DNA of 64,000 bases from Cymodocea nodosa (Eukaryota; Streptophyta; Magnoliopsida; Alismatales; Cymodoceaceae). The notes beneath the pieces were generated by a model. That model did not search any database, had not been told where the DNA came from, and saw only the letters and a list, made by a program, of their open reading frames with translations. A program made the translations under genes and the position numbers. Shown here one piece after another: positions 10,942-21,616 of this stretch. The stretch lies in assembly GCA_036874045.1 (NCBI GenBank), contig CM072344.1, positions 11,628,501 to 11,692,500 of the forward strand, in the 5' to 3' direction. How positions within the stretch are numbered: position 1 is the stretch's first letter; each line of letters starts with the position of its first letter.

Positions 10942-12589
10942 CCACCACCAAGAACCATTGGCAAAGATCGTCCTAGAAGAGACGTTAGACCTCCAATTAG
11001 ATATGGCTACGACAGTTTGGTTGCTTTTGCCTTACAAGTTGCAGTTGAGGTGGAGGATTCTGTTGATCCACCTACATATGAAGCTGCAATGAAAGATTCA
11101 TAAGTTGGTCTTTGGATGTCTGCTATGGAGGAAGAACTCTAATCTCTCCATAAGAACAAGACTTGGGAACTAGTGAAACGTCCAAAGAACACAAATATTG
11201 TTGGTTGCAAATGGGTCTATAAGAAGAAGATTGGGACTCAAGGCAACGTAGGTGTGCAGCACAAGGCAAGATTAGTCGCCAAAGGTTATTCATAGCGAGA
11301 AGGAGTTGACTTCAATGAGGTATTTGCTCCTGTTGTACATCATACATCTATTAGAATTTTGTTATCCATTGCTGCAGCACAGAATTTAGAATTGGAACAA
11401 CTAGATGTAAAGACGGTCTTCTCGTATGGTGAGTTGGAAGAAAATATTTGGATGGAACAACCAACAGGGTTTGTGGTGAAAGGTAAATCTGATTGGGTTT
11501 AAATAAGTCCTTGTATGGACTTAAATAGTCACCACGCCAATGGTACAAAAGGTTTGATGCATTTATAGTTAAAGTTGGTTTTAGACGCAGCAACTATGAT
11601 TCATGTGTATATGTTAAAACTCTTGATAAGAGTACACATGTTTATTTGTTATTGTATGTTGATGATATTCTTATAGCTGCGAAGAATATCGAAGTGATAC
11701 AAGAGCTGAAGGACACATTAAAATCAGAATTTGATATGAAGGATCTTGGTCTAGCTAGCAGAATTCTTGGAATGGAGATTAGGTGTGAAAGAAATTCTAG
11801 TAAGCTATTTTTGAATCAATAGAAGTATATTGAGAAGATCCTTAGCAGATTTAGTATGACTTCATGCAAAGCCATTAGCATGCCTTATGATAGAAATGTC
11901 AAATTGTCATATGCGATGTGTCCACAAACTGATTCTAAAAAGCTTGATATGCAGCGAGTTCCTTATGCATAGGCAGTTGGAAGTCTTATGTATGCTATGG
12001 TATGCACTAGGCTTGATCTGGCATATCCTTTGAGTGTTGTTAGTAGGTTCATGTCCAATCCGGGCAGGGAACATTGGAAAGCAGTTAAAAAGATATTCAG
12101 ATATTTGAAAGGAACTCCAGGTGTTGGCTTGATGTATGAAACAGATCAGGGTTGTACTATGGCTGGTTATACAGACTCAGACTATGCAGGTGATGTTGAT
12201 AGAAGGAAATCATTATCTGGTTATGTCTTTACATTTGCTGGTTCTATTGTGAGTTGGAAATCAACTCTTTAGCCTACGGTATCTCTGTCCACAACTGAGG
12301 CTGAATATGTGACTATGACAGAAGCTGTAAAGGAAGGGATTTGGTTGAAAGGCTTACTTGAAGACTTTGGTTGGCGCATTGATAAAGTTGATATCTTCTG
12401 TGATAGTCTTAGCGTTATTTATCTCTCCAAAGATAATGTCTTTCATGATAGAACTAAACATATTGATGTTAAGTATCACTTCCTCAGGAATGAAGACAGG
12501 ACAATCCGGCTGATATGTCTACAAAAGGCGTTGTTGAAAGCAAGTTCAAACATTGCTTGGACTTACTCAACATCTATTGCTGCTGCTAA
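10942..12589 (+). pseudogene. reverse transcriptase and RNase H of D
   Basis: RT begins near 11125 ([27 protein letters not shown]). The catalytic Y-V-D-D is intact at 11655-11666. RNase H shows YTDSDYAGD, STTEAEYVT, CDSLSVIYLSK and KHIDVKYHFLR from 12170 to 12490. A frameshift near 11505 and another near 12500 move the reading frame, and the original stop would be TAA at 12587-12589. Single-base lesions and stop codons, without large gaps, indicate moderate age. Confidence 0.88.
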
Positions 12590-12640
12590 CCCAAGTTGGG
12601 TCTTGGTGATCCATCACCTGTTCATGGTGAAGATTGATGA

Positions 12641-12657
12641 AAGACAAGGTGGAGATT
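12641..12657 (+). other. polypurine tract of D
   Basis: AAGACAAGGTGGAGATT lies directly before the 3' LTR start TGTGATG; G-G-T-G-G-A-G-A-T-T is the usual copia plus-strand primer. Confidence 0.88.
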
Positions 12658-13030
12658 TGTGATGCATGTGTCTTCCATCAAGTATATGTATGTGTCATTG
12701 AATATGGTTGTATTTCTTTGATAATTTGTATAGGGGCAAACTTGTCTTTTGGGTATCACCAACTATTGCCCCTATATATGTAAGGGGTCATCCACGTCCA
12801 AGGGATGCCATTCCAAATCATCCCTTGATTTTGTTCTCCCCATTCTTTGTACCAACAACCATACAGCAAGGAATCACGATAGATTGATCACCCATGGACG
12901 TACCCGTGTTGGGGAACCACGTAAATTTGTTGTTCTTTGAATTCTCCACTCGCAATCCTCTCTTCCATGTAGATCTCTTCTCCATGCCACCCCTAGCTGC
13001 TCCACGTTTGTTTGATCTTTCTGCAAAACA
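12658..13030 (+). repeat. 3' LTR of D
   Basis: Matches 7588-7970 with about two dozen differences, mostly transitions, and ends TGCAAAACA before the target duplication CTTTT at 13031-13035. Confidence 0.93.
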
Positions 13031-13249
13031 CTTTTCATAACAATAAATACATCAAAGTATCAAGTCATCCATAAAATTCATAAATGATGCATGTTTGAAA
13101 TAATTTCCTACTTTTAACTGTATAAAATGGGGATTGGTTCTTTTTGGTTAAATAATGAAATAAATGCATAATATGACTTTAATAAATCTCATGTAAATCT
13201 ATTTAACCAATAAGATCCTATAAAAATATGCAACATTTTAATCCAAACA

Positions 13250-13264
13250 AACTCCCCCATGCTT
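13250..13264 (-). other. polypurine tract of G3
   Basis: On the minus strand AAGCATGGGGGAGTT abuts the 3' LTR start (TGTTTGG). The preceding CTCGGGACGAG phrase is common just upstream of the PPT of plant gypsy elements. Confidence 0.88.
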
Positions 13265-13837
13265 AAACTTTTACTCGTCCCGAGTAATAAAAATAACTAA
13301 AATCAAAAACTTGAAATCACACGAAAAATTACTCAATTCACTTGTCACTATTGAACTCGTTGGGCATGGTGGTGGCTCAAACTAACATCACAATCTCTCA
13401 CAATGTCCTCGAATCTTCAACAAGTTTACACTATTGGAATGAGAAGTCACCTGTTCATAAGAACTATTTTGCCTTGAATAAAAGGGATTCACACCCTCAC
13501 TACTCAAGAAAAATCTCATTGTATAACAATATGACAATGAATCAAATGAAAGAAATATGTGGTAGTGACTAACTCCCTCCCTTCAAATGAGATAAGTTAG
13601 AAAATGCTTAGAATGAACAACCAAAGTATCAACATCATAGCGTGCTAATCCACCCACTCTCAAGAAAATAAAAGGATAAGCTAGACATTTGAGAAAACCC
13701 ACTACTTCCTCACATCCCATATGTCTCCAAGCCCCCTTTTTACATTAAAAGCTCTTCTTTTTTTTTCATTTTTTTTTTTTCTTTTTTCAAATTCTTTTCT
13801 TTTTTTCTTTTTTTTTTGCCCACTTTGGCCTCTCTCT

Positions 13838-13869
<32 letters not shown>

Positions 13870-14675
13870 TTTTTTTGAACAATAGAATTTTCCAATGGTA
13901 TCAAACACCTTATTTCACGATTAAGCCTAACCTACCCCTAGAAACTCCTTAGCACGCTTAATGTGATAACTTAGTTATTTTCCTAAACATATCCTTTAAA
14001 ATCTCATAGAAGTTTGGGATGGTCCTAAATATCTCACCAAAGGTCATGTAATGAATAACCTGATTATGGTGGCTCTCGGCTTAGGGATCACTTAGAAAAG
14101 GTGTATATAAAAAAAAAAACAAGGCATAAGTTCAAGTGACTAGGAAGACTCAACCCAAAACACAAATAACTTAAACTCATCTTCTTTGGAGAACATCACT
14201 ATTAGGTCCTACGCTTTTGGTCCTGGAGTCTCACCACTCAAAAAGAAAATGGGGTTATCCCATAAAATCTAATAGTGACAACTGAATAGAGAATCTCATC
14301 AAGTGTGTTTTTCAAGTAAAAATACAATAAAATCATGCATCTAGATATGTATCTAAAATTTTAAAATATGAGCCTATCAAAGCAATTGTGATGAAATGAA
14401 ATTCACCTTCCCCCCATGCTTAAAGTTGACATTGTCCTCAATGTAATATAAAAGAGGGGATATAGATATTATACCAGATTGAAGTCACTAAAAGTCAAAC
14501 CTTATTCCATACCTATGATGCCTACGTGGAATTCTTGTTATAAAAATATCTTGAAAATTACATATAAGGTATGTACTAAAGGATATAATTTGAAGATAAT
14601 ACAACATAATATGTAATGAAATAACTGTTTCAGCCTACTACATGTTGTCTTATTCATGCATCATTAAATTATATG
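13265..14675 (-). other. 3' noncoding region of G3
   Basis: No gene is supported in these 1.4 kb. A pyrimidine-rich low-complexity tract occupies about 13733-13876 (purine-rich on the element strand). A second PPT-like run, AAGCATGGGGGGAAGG on the minus strand, lies at 14406-14422, preceded by GAGGACAATGTCAAC, the usual context of Athila-type polypurine tracts. Short open frames in either strand are not conserved. Confidence 0.6.
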
Positions 14676-15005
14676 CTAATCAAAGAACGAAAAACCTTGG
14701 TCAATCTGATCAATAAAGCGTTGAATTTCTGCATCCATCTTCTTTCGTGGTTTCGCATTCGTCATCTTTGGCTCTTCATCTTTGTTTGTCCTATCAAAGT
14801 AATAGATGTAATCATCTTCATAGCGCTTCTCAGAGGTGAGCACAAACTTTTCTATTATAGCATTGAAACTTCTTGCACTTGTAGATGGTTGTGCTATGGT
14901 GACAAGAGCTTTTCCTTTTTCTACCCATGTTGCTTTTGCTGGTTGTGCTTGTTGTGTTGCCTTCCCCTTTGATTGACGATTTTTCCTAGCTTTTGTAGTC
15001 TCCAT
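14676..15005 (-). pseudogene. short ORF2-like frame of G3 (109 residues)
   Basis: The frame starts METTKARKNRQSKGK, with a basic, Lys- and Gln-rich N-terminus, and carries KFVLTSEKRYEDDYIYYF near the middle. That resembles the first box of plant ORF2 or putative plant transposon proteins (F-x-S-x-x-A-x-x-R-Y). It lies downstream of pol at the ORF2 position. A full protein would be several hundred residues, so this is truncated or has diverged. It could also be an unrelated small ORF; the assignment rests on position and one weak motif. Confidence 0.45.
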
Positions 15006-15330
15006 GTGTTAAACCTGTGAAAAACTTCTACAAGAGCTACATGTGGATAAGCAACAGTTATGATAAAACAATAATAAGTATTTCAGCACATGAAATAATA
15101 AACATGAATTTCAGCAATGAAACAACAATTATAACAATAATGCACATCAGATAATCTCCATACAATAAAATAAGAACACACTCCATAATACCATAGATAA
15201 GAAAAATAGATAACAAAAGAGTAAAATAAAACTTCTAACTACTAAACTAAACTAGGATAGTGAAACAAACTAAAAGAAAACACACAAAACAAAGATAAAA
15301 GGAAAAGAAAAACAAAATCTACTATTCCAT
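15006..15330 (-). other. spacer between pol and ORF2-like frame of G3
   Basis: AT-rich, A-tract-containing stretch of 325 bases with no open frame of note. I see no clear telo-box and TATA pair here, unlike the spacers of G1, G2, A and C. Confidence 0.5.
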
Positions 15331-16491
15331 TTATTCATATTGAGGTTCTTGCAAATTCTCCTCTCTAGCTCTGAATTCAATACCAGCAGGGGTCTTCAAA
15401 ATAGGCTTGAGCCTTTGTCCATTAACTTTGAAAATGGTGTGGTCTTTAGGATTCTTAATATCTACGGAACCATAGGGATATACCTTATGCACCACAAAAG
15501 GCCCAGCCCAACGAGATCTTAACTTACCAGGATGAGTATGAAGCCTAGACATATACAACCAAACATCCCGTCCAGGGACAAATGACTTCTTACTTATCTT
15601 TTTATCATGAACACCTTTCATTTTCTCTTTCCCTAAGACAGTTCTTACATATGCTTCATCCCTCATCTCCTCTAATTCTATCAATTGAAACTTCCTAAAT
15701 GGGCCAGCTACTTCTAAATCCAAATTGAGTTTCTTTATAGCCCAAAAAGATTTATGCTCCAATTCTGCTGACAAGTGACAAGCTTTCCCATATACCATTC
15801 TATAGGGGGTCATTCCAAGGGTAGTCTTGTAAGCAGTTCAGTACGCCCATAGTGCATCCACTAGCTTATCTGCCCAATCCCTTCTTGTGTGGTTAAACAT
15901 CTTTTCCAAAATTGTCTTAATTTGTTTATTAGAACTCTCAACTTGACCACACGTTTGGGGATGATAAGGGGTAACAATTTTATGCACAATTCCATATTTT
16001 CTCATTAAGGCTTCAAAACTTCTATTGCAGAAATGCATGCCCCTATCACTTATAATAGCTCTAGGCATACCAAACCTTGATATAATATTATTTCTTACAA
16101 ATTTCACAACTACCTTGTTATCATTAGTTCTAGTAGAGATAGCTTCAATCCACTTGGAAACATAATCAACTACCAACAACACATAAAGATATCCTACTGA
16201 AATGGGAAATGGGCCTATGAAGTCAATCCCCCAAACATCAAATACTTCAACTTTAATAATGGGGTTGAGAGGCATCATGTTCCTCTTTGAAAATTTTCCT
16301 AGTTGTTGACATCTGGCACAACTTATACAATATTGATGTGCATCCTTGAATAAAGTTGGCCAATAAAATCCACACTGTAGCACCTTGGTAGTAGTCTTCC
16401 TAGAGCCGAAATGTCCCCCACATGCTTGGTCATGACAAAAGGAAAGAACACTCCTAACTTCATTGTTAGGGATGCAACGTCTCAAGATCAA
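15331..16491 (-). pseudogene. integrase of G3
   Basis: The frame from 16491 to 15838 encodes the HHCC zinc region (CHDQACGGHFG ... CISCARCQQ) and the full D-D-E core (WGIDFIGPFP, SDRGMHFCN, CGQVESSNK). After one stop at 15838-15840 it continues in the same frame from 15813 to 15331 through [16 protein letters not shown] to [10 protein letters not shown], the C-terminal domain. Only one nonsense change is visible, so this is the best preserved integrase of the gypsy group in the window. No chromodomain follows. Confidence 0.92.
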
Positions 16492-16525
16492 GTCTAAGCA
16501 TTGCTAAAAACAAATAAGGATCATC

Positions 16526-17056
16526 CTAGTAAAAATACTTGACTCGAGACAAGAAGATCTTCCTATCCTGCCTTGTCCAATCATGTAGCATCGATCCCAT
16601 GACTAAATAATTAACAATATCTGCAAACCATGGGATGACATTAACCATTAAAACTTGCTCATCAGGAAATGACTCTCCAACTTTTGAATTTGAGGGTGCT
16701 AACTGCAATCTGGATAAATGATCAGCTACAACATTTTCACATGCTTTCTTGTCTTTGATTTCAATATCAAATTCCTGTAGCAATAAAATCCATCTCATCA
16801 AACGTGATTTGACATCCTTCTTTGCCAACAAATACTTTAATGCTACATGATCTGTATACACAATTACTTTGGCTCCAATCAGATATGACCTAAATTTCTC
16901 CAAAGTAAAAACAACAGCCAAAAGTTCTTTCTCAATGATTGCATAACTGAGCTGAGCATCATTGAGGGTTTTGTTGGCATAACAAATTACATATGGAAGC
17001 TTATTAATCTTTTGTCCCAATACTGCCTCTACAGCAAAATCAGAAGCGTCACACAT
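16526..17056 (-). pseudogene. RNase H of G3
   Basis: Carboxylates of the RNase H fold are visible in [36 protein letters not shown] and [10 protein letters not shown], so the domain is complete. It degrades the RNA strand of the cDNA hybrid. It is joined in frame to RT, with stops in the 17057-17089 stretch. The C-terminal tail reaches the tether before integrase and ends in a stop at 16526-16528. Confidence 0.9.
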
Positions 17057-17086
17057 AATCTCAAAAGGATATGCTCAATTAGGAGA

Positions 17087-18375
17087 TTAGACAATAGGGG
17101 ATGATACAAGCTGATTCTTAATCTTATAAAATGCTTCCTTGCACTCTTGGTTGAACAGAAATGGGACATCTTTTAACAAGTTCGTTAAGGGTCTAGCTAT
17201 CTTGCTAAAATCCTTAATGAACCTCTTGTAAAATCTAGCATGGCCTAAAAAGGATCTTATATCTTTAACTATTTTAGGTTTTGGTAGATTGGCAATTAAT
17301 TCTACTTTTGCCTTATCCACTTCCAATCCTTTCTTAGAGACCATGTATCCCAACACAATTCCACTCTGGACCATGAAATGACACTTTTCCCAATTTAAGA
17401 CCAGCTTTTTCAATTTGCATCTTTCTAGTATTGATCTTAAATTCTTCAAACATACATCATATGAAGATCCAAAAATAGAAAAATCATCCATGAAAATCTC
17501 AAGACAACTTTCAGTCATCTCATTAAAAATGCCCATCATGCACCTTTGGAAAGTTGTTGGCACATTACAAAGTCCAAAAGGCATTCGCCTATATGCAAAC
17601 GTTCCAAAAGGGCATGTGAAGGTTATCTTCTCTTGGTCTTCAAGTGCCACAACAATCTGATTATAACCCGAGTATCCATCAAGAAAGCAATAATATTCTT
17701 GCCCTGCTAATCTTTCTAACATTTGATCAATAAAGGGCAATGGAAAATGATCCTTCCTGGTGGTAACATTGAGCTTCCAATAATCAATACACACATGCCA
17801 ACCAATTTGCTTCCTCATAGGGATGAGCTCGTTCTTGTCATTTGCTTCTACTGTCACTCCAAATTTCTTAGGGACAACCTGAATAGGACTGACCCAAGTA
17901 CTATCAGAGATTGGGTAGATGATATCATTATCCAAAAGTTTAATTATTTCTTTTTAACTACCTCTCGTATGTTGGGGTTTAATCTCCTTTGAAACTCACG
18001 AGAGGGCACAACATTATCTTCCAAATAAATTCTATGTTGATAGATAGCATGACTTATACCCTTGATATCTGCCATAGTCCAACCAATGGCTTCTTTAAAT
18101 TCCCTTAGCAAATCTAACAAACTCAGCTCTTGTTCTCTAGATAAGTCATTTGCAATAATCATTGGAAAGGTTTCATGTTCTCCTAGAAATCCATATTTTA
18201 AATTGTTAGGTAAAGGTTTCAATTCTAAGGAAGGAGCTTCTAAAGTTGGGAGTTCATGTGGAGTATTGGTAGGGAGTTCCCAAACTTGGCTCTCCTCATC
18301 CTCTCCTCCAATGATCTCAACTTCATTGTCTTCACATTTTATTCCAAAGTTTGATTCATTTAGAATATTTAGCAT
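17087..18375 (-). pseudogene. reverse transcriptase of G3
   Basis: An N-terminal stretch (18375-17944) holds the tether and HRIYLEDNVVPSREFQRRLNP, then a small frameshift near 17940 leads to the long frame 17935-17087. RT boxes in order are WVSPIQVVPKK, DYWKLNVTTRKDHFPLPFID, SGYNQIVVALEDQEK, MPFGLCNVPTTFQRCM and the catalytic F-M-D-D in IFMDDFSIFGSS. The thumb phrase SFLGHARFYKRFIKDFSKIA follows. The polymerase core is uninterrupted over 282 residues. Confidence 0.93.
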
Positions 18376-18423
18376 CTTTACCTACACAATCTCATCCATT
18401 CCATCCTCTTCATCTTCAAAAAA

Positions 18424-19049
18424 TTAGAGCATATGTGCACTCACTTCATCATCTTTATGCTCCTCAATTGTTCCTCCTTTAGGATGGAAAACATTCAACT
18501 CAATTCTCTTATCTCCATAGGTTAACCTCATGACACCTAACTTACAATTAATTATTGCCTCAGTAGTGGCCAAAAATGGTCTACCCAAAATAAGAGGAAT
18601 AAAATCAGACTTATGCAGAGAATTATAGGTTTCTAAAACTAAGAAATCTACAGGGTAAATACAATCTCTAATCCTAATTAAGACAACCTCCATCTTCCCT
18701 TGAGGGTATCTTAAAGACCTATCAGCTAACTGTACAATGGTTTTGGTGTTCACCAGGCCCTCTAATCCTAGGGATTCGAAAACACTACTAGGCATGACAT
18801 TAATTCCAACTCCCAAATCTATGAGAGCTTTATCTAATGTTTATCCCTAATAATACAAGAAATCAAAGGAGTACCTGGATCATCTAACTTAAAAGGAAGG
18901 TGGTTGGAAAAAGGAGAACTAGCTTTCTGAGCCAGCAAGGCTCTCTTAATGACTTTCCTGGTTCTCTTCTTAGTGCACCACCCCTTAAGAAATTTAGCAC
19001 AGTTAGACATTTGTTTTAATAAATCAAGGAGAGGTATATTAACTTGCAA
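18424..19049 (-). pseudogene. aspartic protease of G3
   Basis: The linker SNCAKFLKGWCTKKRTRK is followed, after a frameshift at about 18834-18816, by the protease proper. Its active-site box is DLGVGINVMPSSVF and the second box is LILGRPFLATTEA. As in G1 and G2, the middle residue of the D-x-G triplet is Leu. The linker frame (19049-18834) ends early because of the frameshift, so protease would not be translated in the Gag-Pol frame. Confidence 0.87.
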
Positions 19050-19874
19050 CTGTTTAAAAATTCTTTCAATGTCTTCATTTTTTATATTTTCATTTGATTT
19101 TAACCTATCAGGATAAAGTGCTAGAGCTATGGGTTGAGTAGGTTCTAAATGATTTTCTTTAGATTCTAAATCTACTCCCTCTCCATCTAAGTTACTATGT
19201 TGATCTTCAATATTTTCAATTTTCTTATTTTCTTCTTCTTGTCAAATTATTTCATTTTCTTCTCTTATGGGTGGGGTCTTATGAGTGACATTACCTGATC
19301 TAAGTGTTACATAAGCATCTACTAAGTCACTTACTTCACTTAAATTTTTCCCACTATTTTCATTATTTTCTTCAATTGTTACAAAATTTTCTAAATTATC
19401 CTCTCGTTCTCTTTCTATATTAATTTGAAATTGGTGCTCTACCTCTTCACTAGGTTGGATTGAAGGCTCCTCTAATCCTATGGATGGATTTATCTCATAA
19501 CCTCCTTCTTCTACCATCCTAGCTAGATCTTCGATTTATTTTCCTAAGGCTTGCACCTCACTCATAATTCAAAATTCTTTTTCCTCAATTGGTTTTTCAT
19601 AAATAGTTGGTTGAGTATAATAATTTTGACATTCATTTTCTTTATGATAGTAATTAATTGAATTAATGGCTTTTACTATTTCATCTTCAGGATTTTGTAG
19701 ACATTCTTCTTCATTATGTCCTAACATTAAACATTTATTGCATTGTTTAACATTTTCTAATGGTTGAGGTGGATAATAATAAAAATTGCAATTGGTTGTG
19801 GTATGCCCCTCTACATGACATAAATCACAATAAATAGAACATTCATCTCCAAAGGCATAGAAATTATTCTCCAT
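19050..19874 (-). pseudogene. short gag of G3: two zinc knuckles and acidic tail, no capsid
   Basis: The first ATG after the PBS (19874) opens MENNFYAFGDECSIY. Two intact CX2CX4HX4C knuckles follow, at residues 16-29 (CDLCHVEGHTTTNC) and 45-58 (CNKCLMLGHNEEEC). An acidic coiled-coil tail ends with AYVTLRSG near 19300, the usual end of Athila gag. Only 87 bases separate the PBS from this ATG. The capsid domain of about 300 residues that normally precedes the knuckles is absent. Two stops (19569-19571 and near 19520) interrupt the tail, and a further stop lies at about 19240. Confidence 0.8.
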
Positions 19875-19960
19875 AATTGCCTCCTTTGAAGATGCACAAC
19901 CAAAACACTTAAAAGGCTCAAGTCTAATCCAAAAAATTAAGACCTAGATTATACCGTGCC

Positions 19961-19981
19961 AAATCCCCGGCAATAGCGCCA
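19961..19981 (-). other. primer binding site of G3 (tRNA-Asp)
   Basis: On the minus strand TGGCGCTATTGCCGGGGATTT matches the complement of the 3' end of plant tRNA-Asp(GTC), TGGCGCCGTTGCCGGGGAT, except for two bases. It lies six bases after the LTR end. This primer is typical of the Athila group. Confidence 0.92.
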
Positions 19982-19987
19982 AAAACT

Positions 19988-21611
19988 TGTTTGGATTTTT
20001 TAGAAGTTTTTAATTTTTAAACCACAAGTGCATGATGTCCAATGAAGTACGTCGGCAAGTATGGGTCGAACCACAAGGAAATGGGGATAATCTAGGATTC
20101 TAATTACAAGAATATGGCAAGCAAATACTTTCCAAATATAGATTAGACTACAAAAAAGGTAAGTCCACGAATTTTTAATTTATTGACCAATCAACATATT
20201 AGACTAAAAATTTAATCTCAATCAAATATGTTAATGTAGACTTTAGATAAAAATTTTCACACTTAAAAACGCATGAATGTTATGACTGAAAATTCAGACA
20301 TTGAAAATGATGCATAAAATTGGAAACTTCTGCGCGTTAACAATAGTATCTTAAAAACCTTATAAATCCCAAATTACTTAATCAAAAATTCCAAAATGAA
20401 ATGTGTTGCAAAGTAGACAGGATTTAGATATTAATGAAATATTTATTCTAATTTTTATGTGAGGAGTTGTGAGAAAAATGTGATAAAATCACGACAAAAG
20501 AGTCTTAGATCGAATTCTGTGCTCGATACAGTTATAGCTTCAAAATGGCATCAAATATTTTTAGATTACTATGAAATTTTAGAGAATCACAGAAGACTTA
20601 TAATAGCAAGATTATGAATTTTTTCAGAATTTTCACTTAAATAGAAATGCTCCAGAACACATGAATTCTCGGAATAAAAATAGATCAACAAAACTGCAGA
20701 TCTGCAAACATCATGCACAACCTTCAACGAATTCTATGTTGTTTCTTTCATAACAGAATGTAATATCCAGATTTCAACATCAACAAACAACAATATATGA
20801 CTATATCAATAACAACACCTGTTTTGATGATTTTTAGATGAAAATAACAAAGATTCACGGATTCACAAAGGAACGTACAAATAAAAACAAATCTGTTTTC
20901 TACTTTTACCCTATTACAATGAAAACTAAGAACATAAATAACTACCTACGTGAAACATAATAAAATGTGATAAATCTAAAGCCAAAGAAGAGGGGAAAGT
21001 GGAGAAATGATTTGTGGAATCTCACAAATGAAGAAGAGAACCCTTGTAAAGGTAGACATCCCTCCTCCAAGATGTGGAATGAAGGCTTTCACATTGGAGA
21101 TGATTTGTGGAATGAAGATGATGAGATCCGAGTTGAAGAGAGGTGGTGGAATGACCGGTGTTCTCTTTCCTTGCTTCAAGATGTGGAGCTACAAGAGGGG
21201 GTGACGGCTGGTGGTGTTGGACATGGAAAACAAAAAGAGCCCAAGAGAGAAGACCTAGACGTGTATCACTCTCTTTTATATAGAGATTTTCCAAGTTTGG
21301 AGATCCATCTTTGATTCAACGATTGGGATTAAATCCCACTTGATTTTCTTTCTCCAATCTTTAATTTCCATGATCTTCTATTGAATTATAAACTTTTCAT
21401 AACAATAAATACATCAAAGTATCAAGTCATCCATAAAATTCATAAATGATGCATGTTTGAAATAATTTCCTATGTTTAACTGTATAAAATGGGGATTGGT
21501 TCTTATTGGTTAAATAATGAAATAAATGCATAATATGACTTTAATAAATCTCATGTAAATCTATTTAACCAATAAGATCTTATAAAAATATGCAACATTT
21601 TAATCCAAACA
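19988..21611 (-). repeat. 5' LTR of G3
   Basis: 1624 bases bounded by TGTTTGG and CCAAACA. It is the uninterrupted copy of the LTR split by D at the other end. The open frames in it (for example 20967-21314) occur in both LTRs only because the LTRs are duplicates. Confidence 0.94.
21274..21282 (-). promoter_or_regulatory. TATA box of the G3 LTR
   Basis: TATATAAAA on the minus strand, conserved in the other LTR at 7464-7472. It is the best TATA candidate for the G3 genomic transcript. Confidence 0.6.
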
Positions 21612-21616
21612 CCAAA
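21612..21616. repeat. right target-site duplication of G3 (CCAAA)
   Basis: Exact repeat of 6211-6215; the interrupted L1 sequence resumes with CATAGTGCTTGACAACC, matching the inverted LTR copy at 30925-30950. Confidence 0.9.

Larger units (their letters stand above)
7588..13030 (+). mobile_element. D: Ty1/copia retrotransposon, complete in structure
   Basis: A 5.4-kb element with LTRs of 383 and 373 bases, a PBS matching initiator tRNA-Met, one gag-pol frame in the order gag, protease, integrase, RT, RNase H (integrase before RT, diagnostic of copia), a PPT, and perfect CTTTT target duplications. By eye the LTRs differ at about 6 percent of positions. Pol has several stops and at least two frameshifts. 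The gag start and single zinc knuckle suggest a Tork/Ivana-type lineage rather than Sirevirus, but I cannot fix the lineage without a tree. Confidence 0.95.
6216..13249 (-). repeat. 3' LTR of G3, split by element D
   Basis: The LTR runs 6216-7587, is interrupted by D with its target duplication, and resumes at 13036-13249. It matches 19988-21611 throughout. The U5 end near 6250-6310 carries the conserved run CAAGTGCATGG ... GGCAAGTACGGGTC seen in many Athila-type LTRs. A TATA-like box lies at 7464-7472 on the minus strand. Confidence 0.93.
6216..21611 (-). mobile_element. G3: Ty3/gypsy (Athila-like) retrotransposon with both LTRs and target duplication
   Basis: Termini are TGTTTGG...CCAAACA, flanked by CCAAA on both sides. 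On the minus strand the order is 5' LTR (19988-21611), a PBS matching tRNA-Asp, short gag, protease, RT, RNase H, integrase, a short ORF2-like frame, PPT (13250-13264) and 3' LTR (6216-13249 including the nested element D). The two LTRs are about 1.6 kb each and look roughly 93-95 percent identical by eye. Pol has only a few stops and frameshifts, so G3 is clearly younger than G1 and G2. Its proteins differ enough from G2 to be another subfamily of the same lineage. Confidence 0.95.

Noticed and set aside
13342..13572. 76-codon plus-strand frame
   Set aside because: Antisense to the 3' noncoding region of G3, with no similarity to any known protein and no homologue in the other elements.
13702..13908. 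Lys/Glu-rich minus-strand frame
   Set aside because: Product of the pyrimidine-rich low-complexity tract; not a protein gene.
19569..19874. Zinc-knuckle frame of G3 as a host CCHC protein
   Set aside because: It sits between the PBS and the protease of G3 in element orientation and matches the start of gag in G2.
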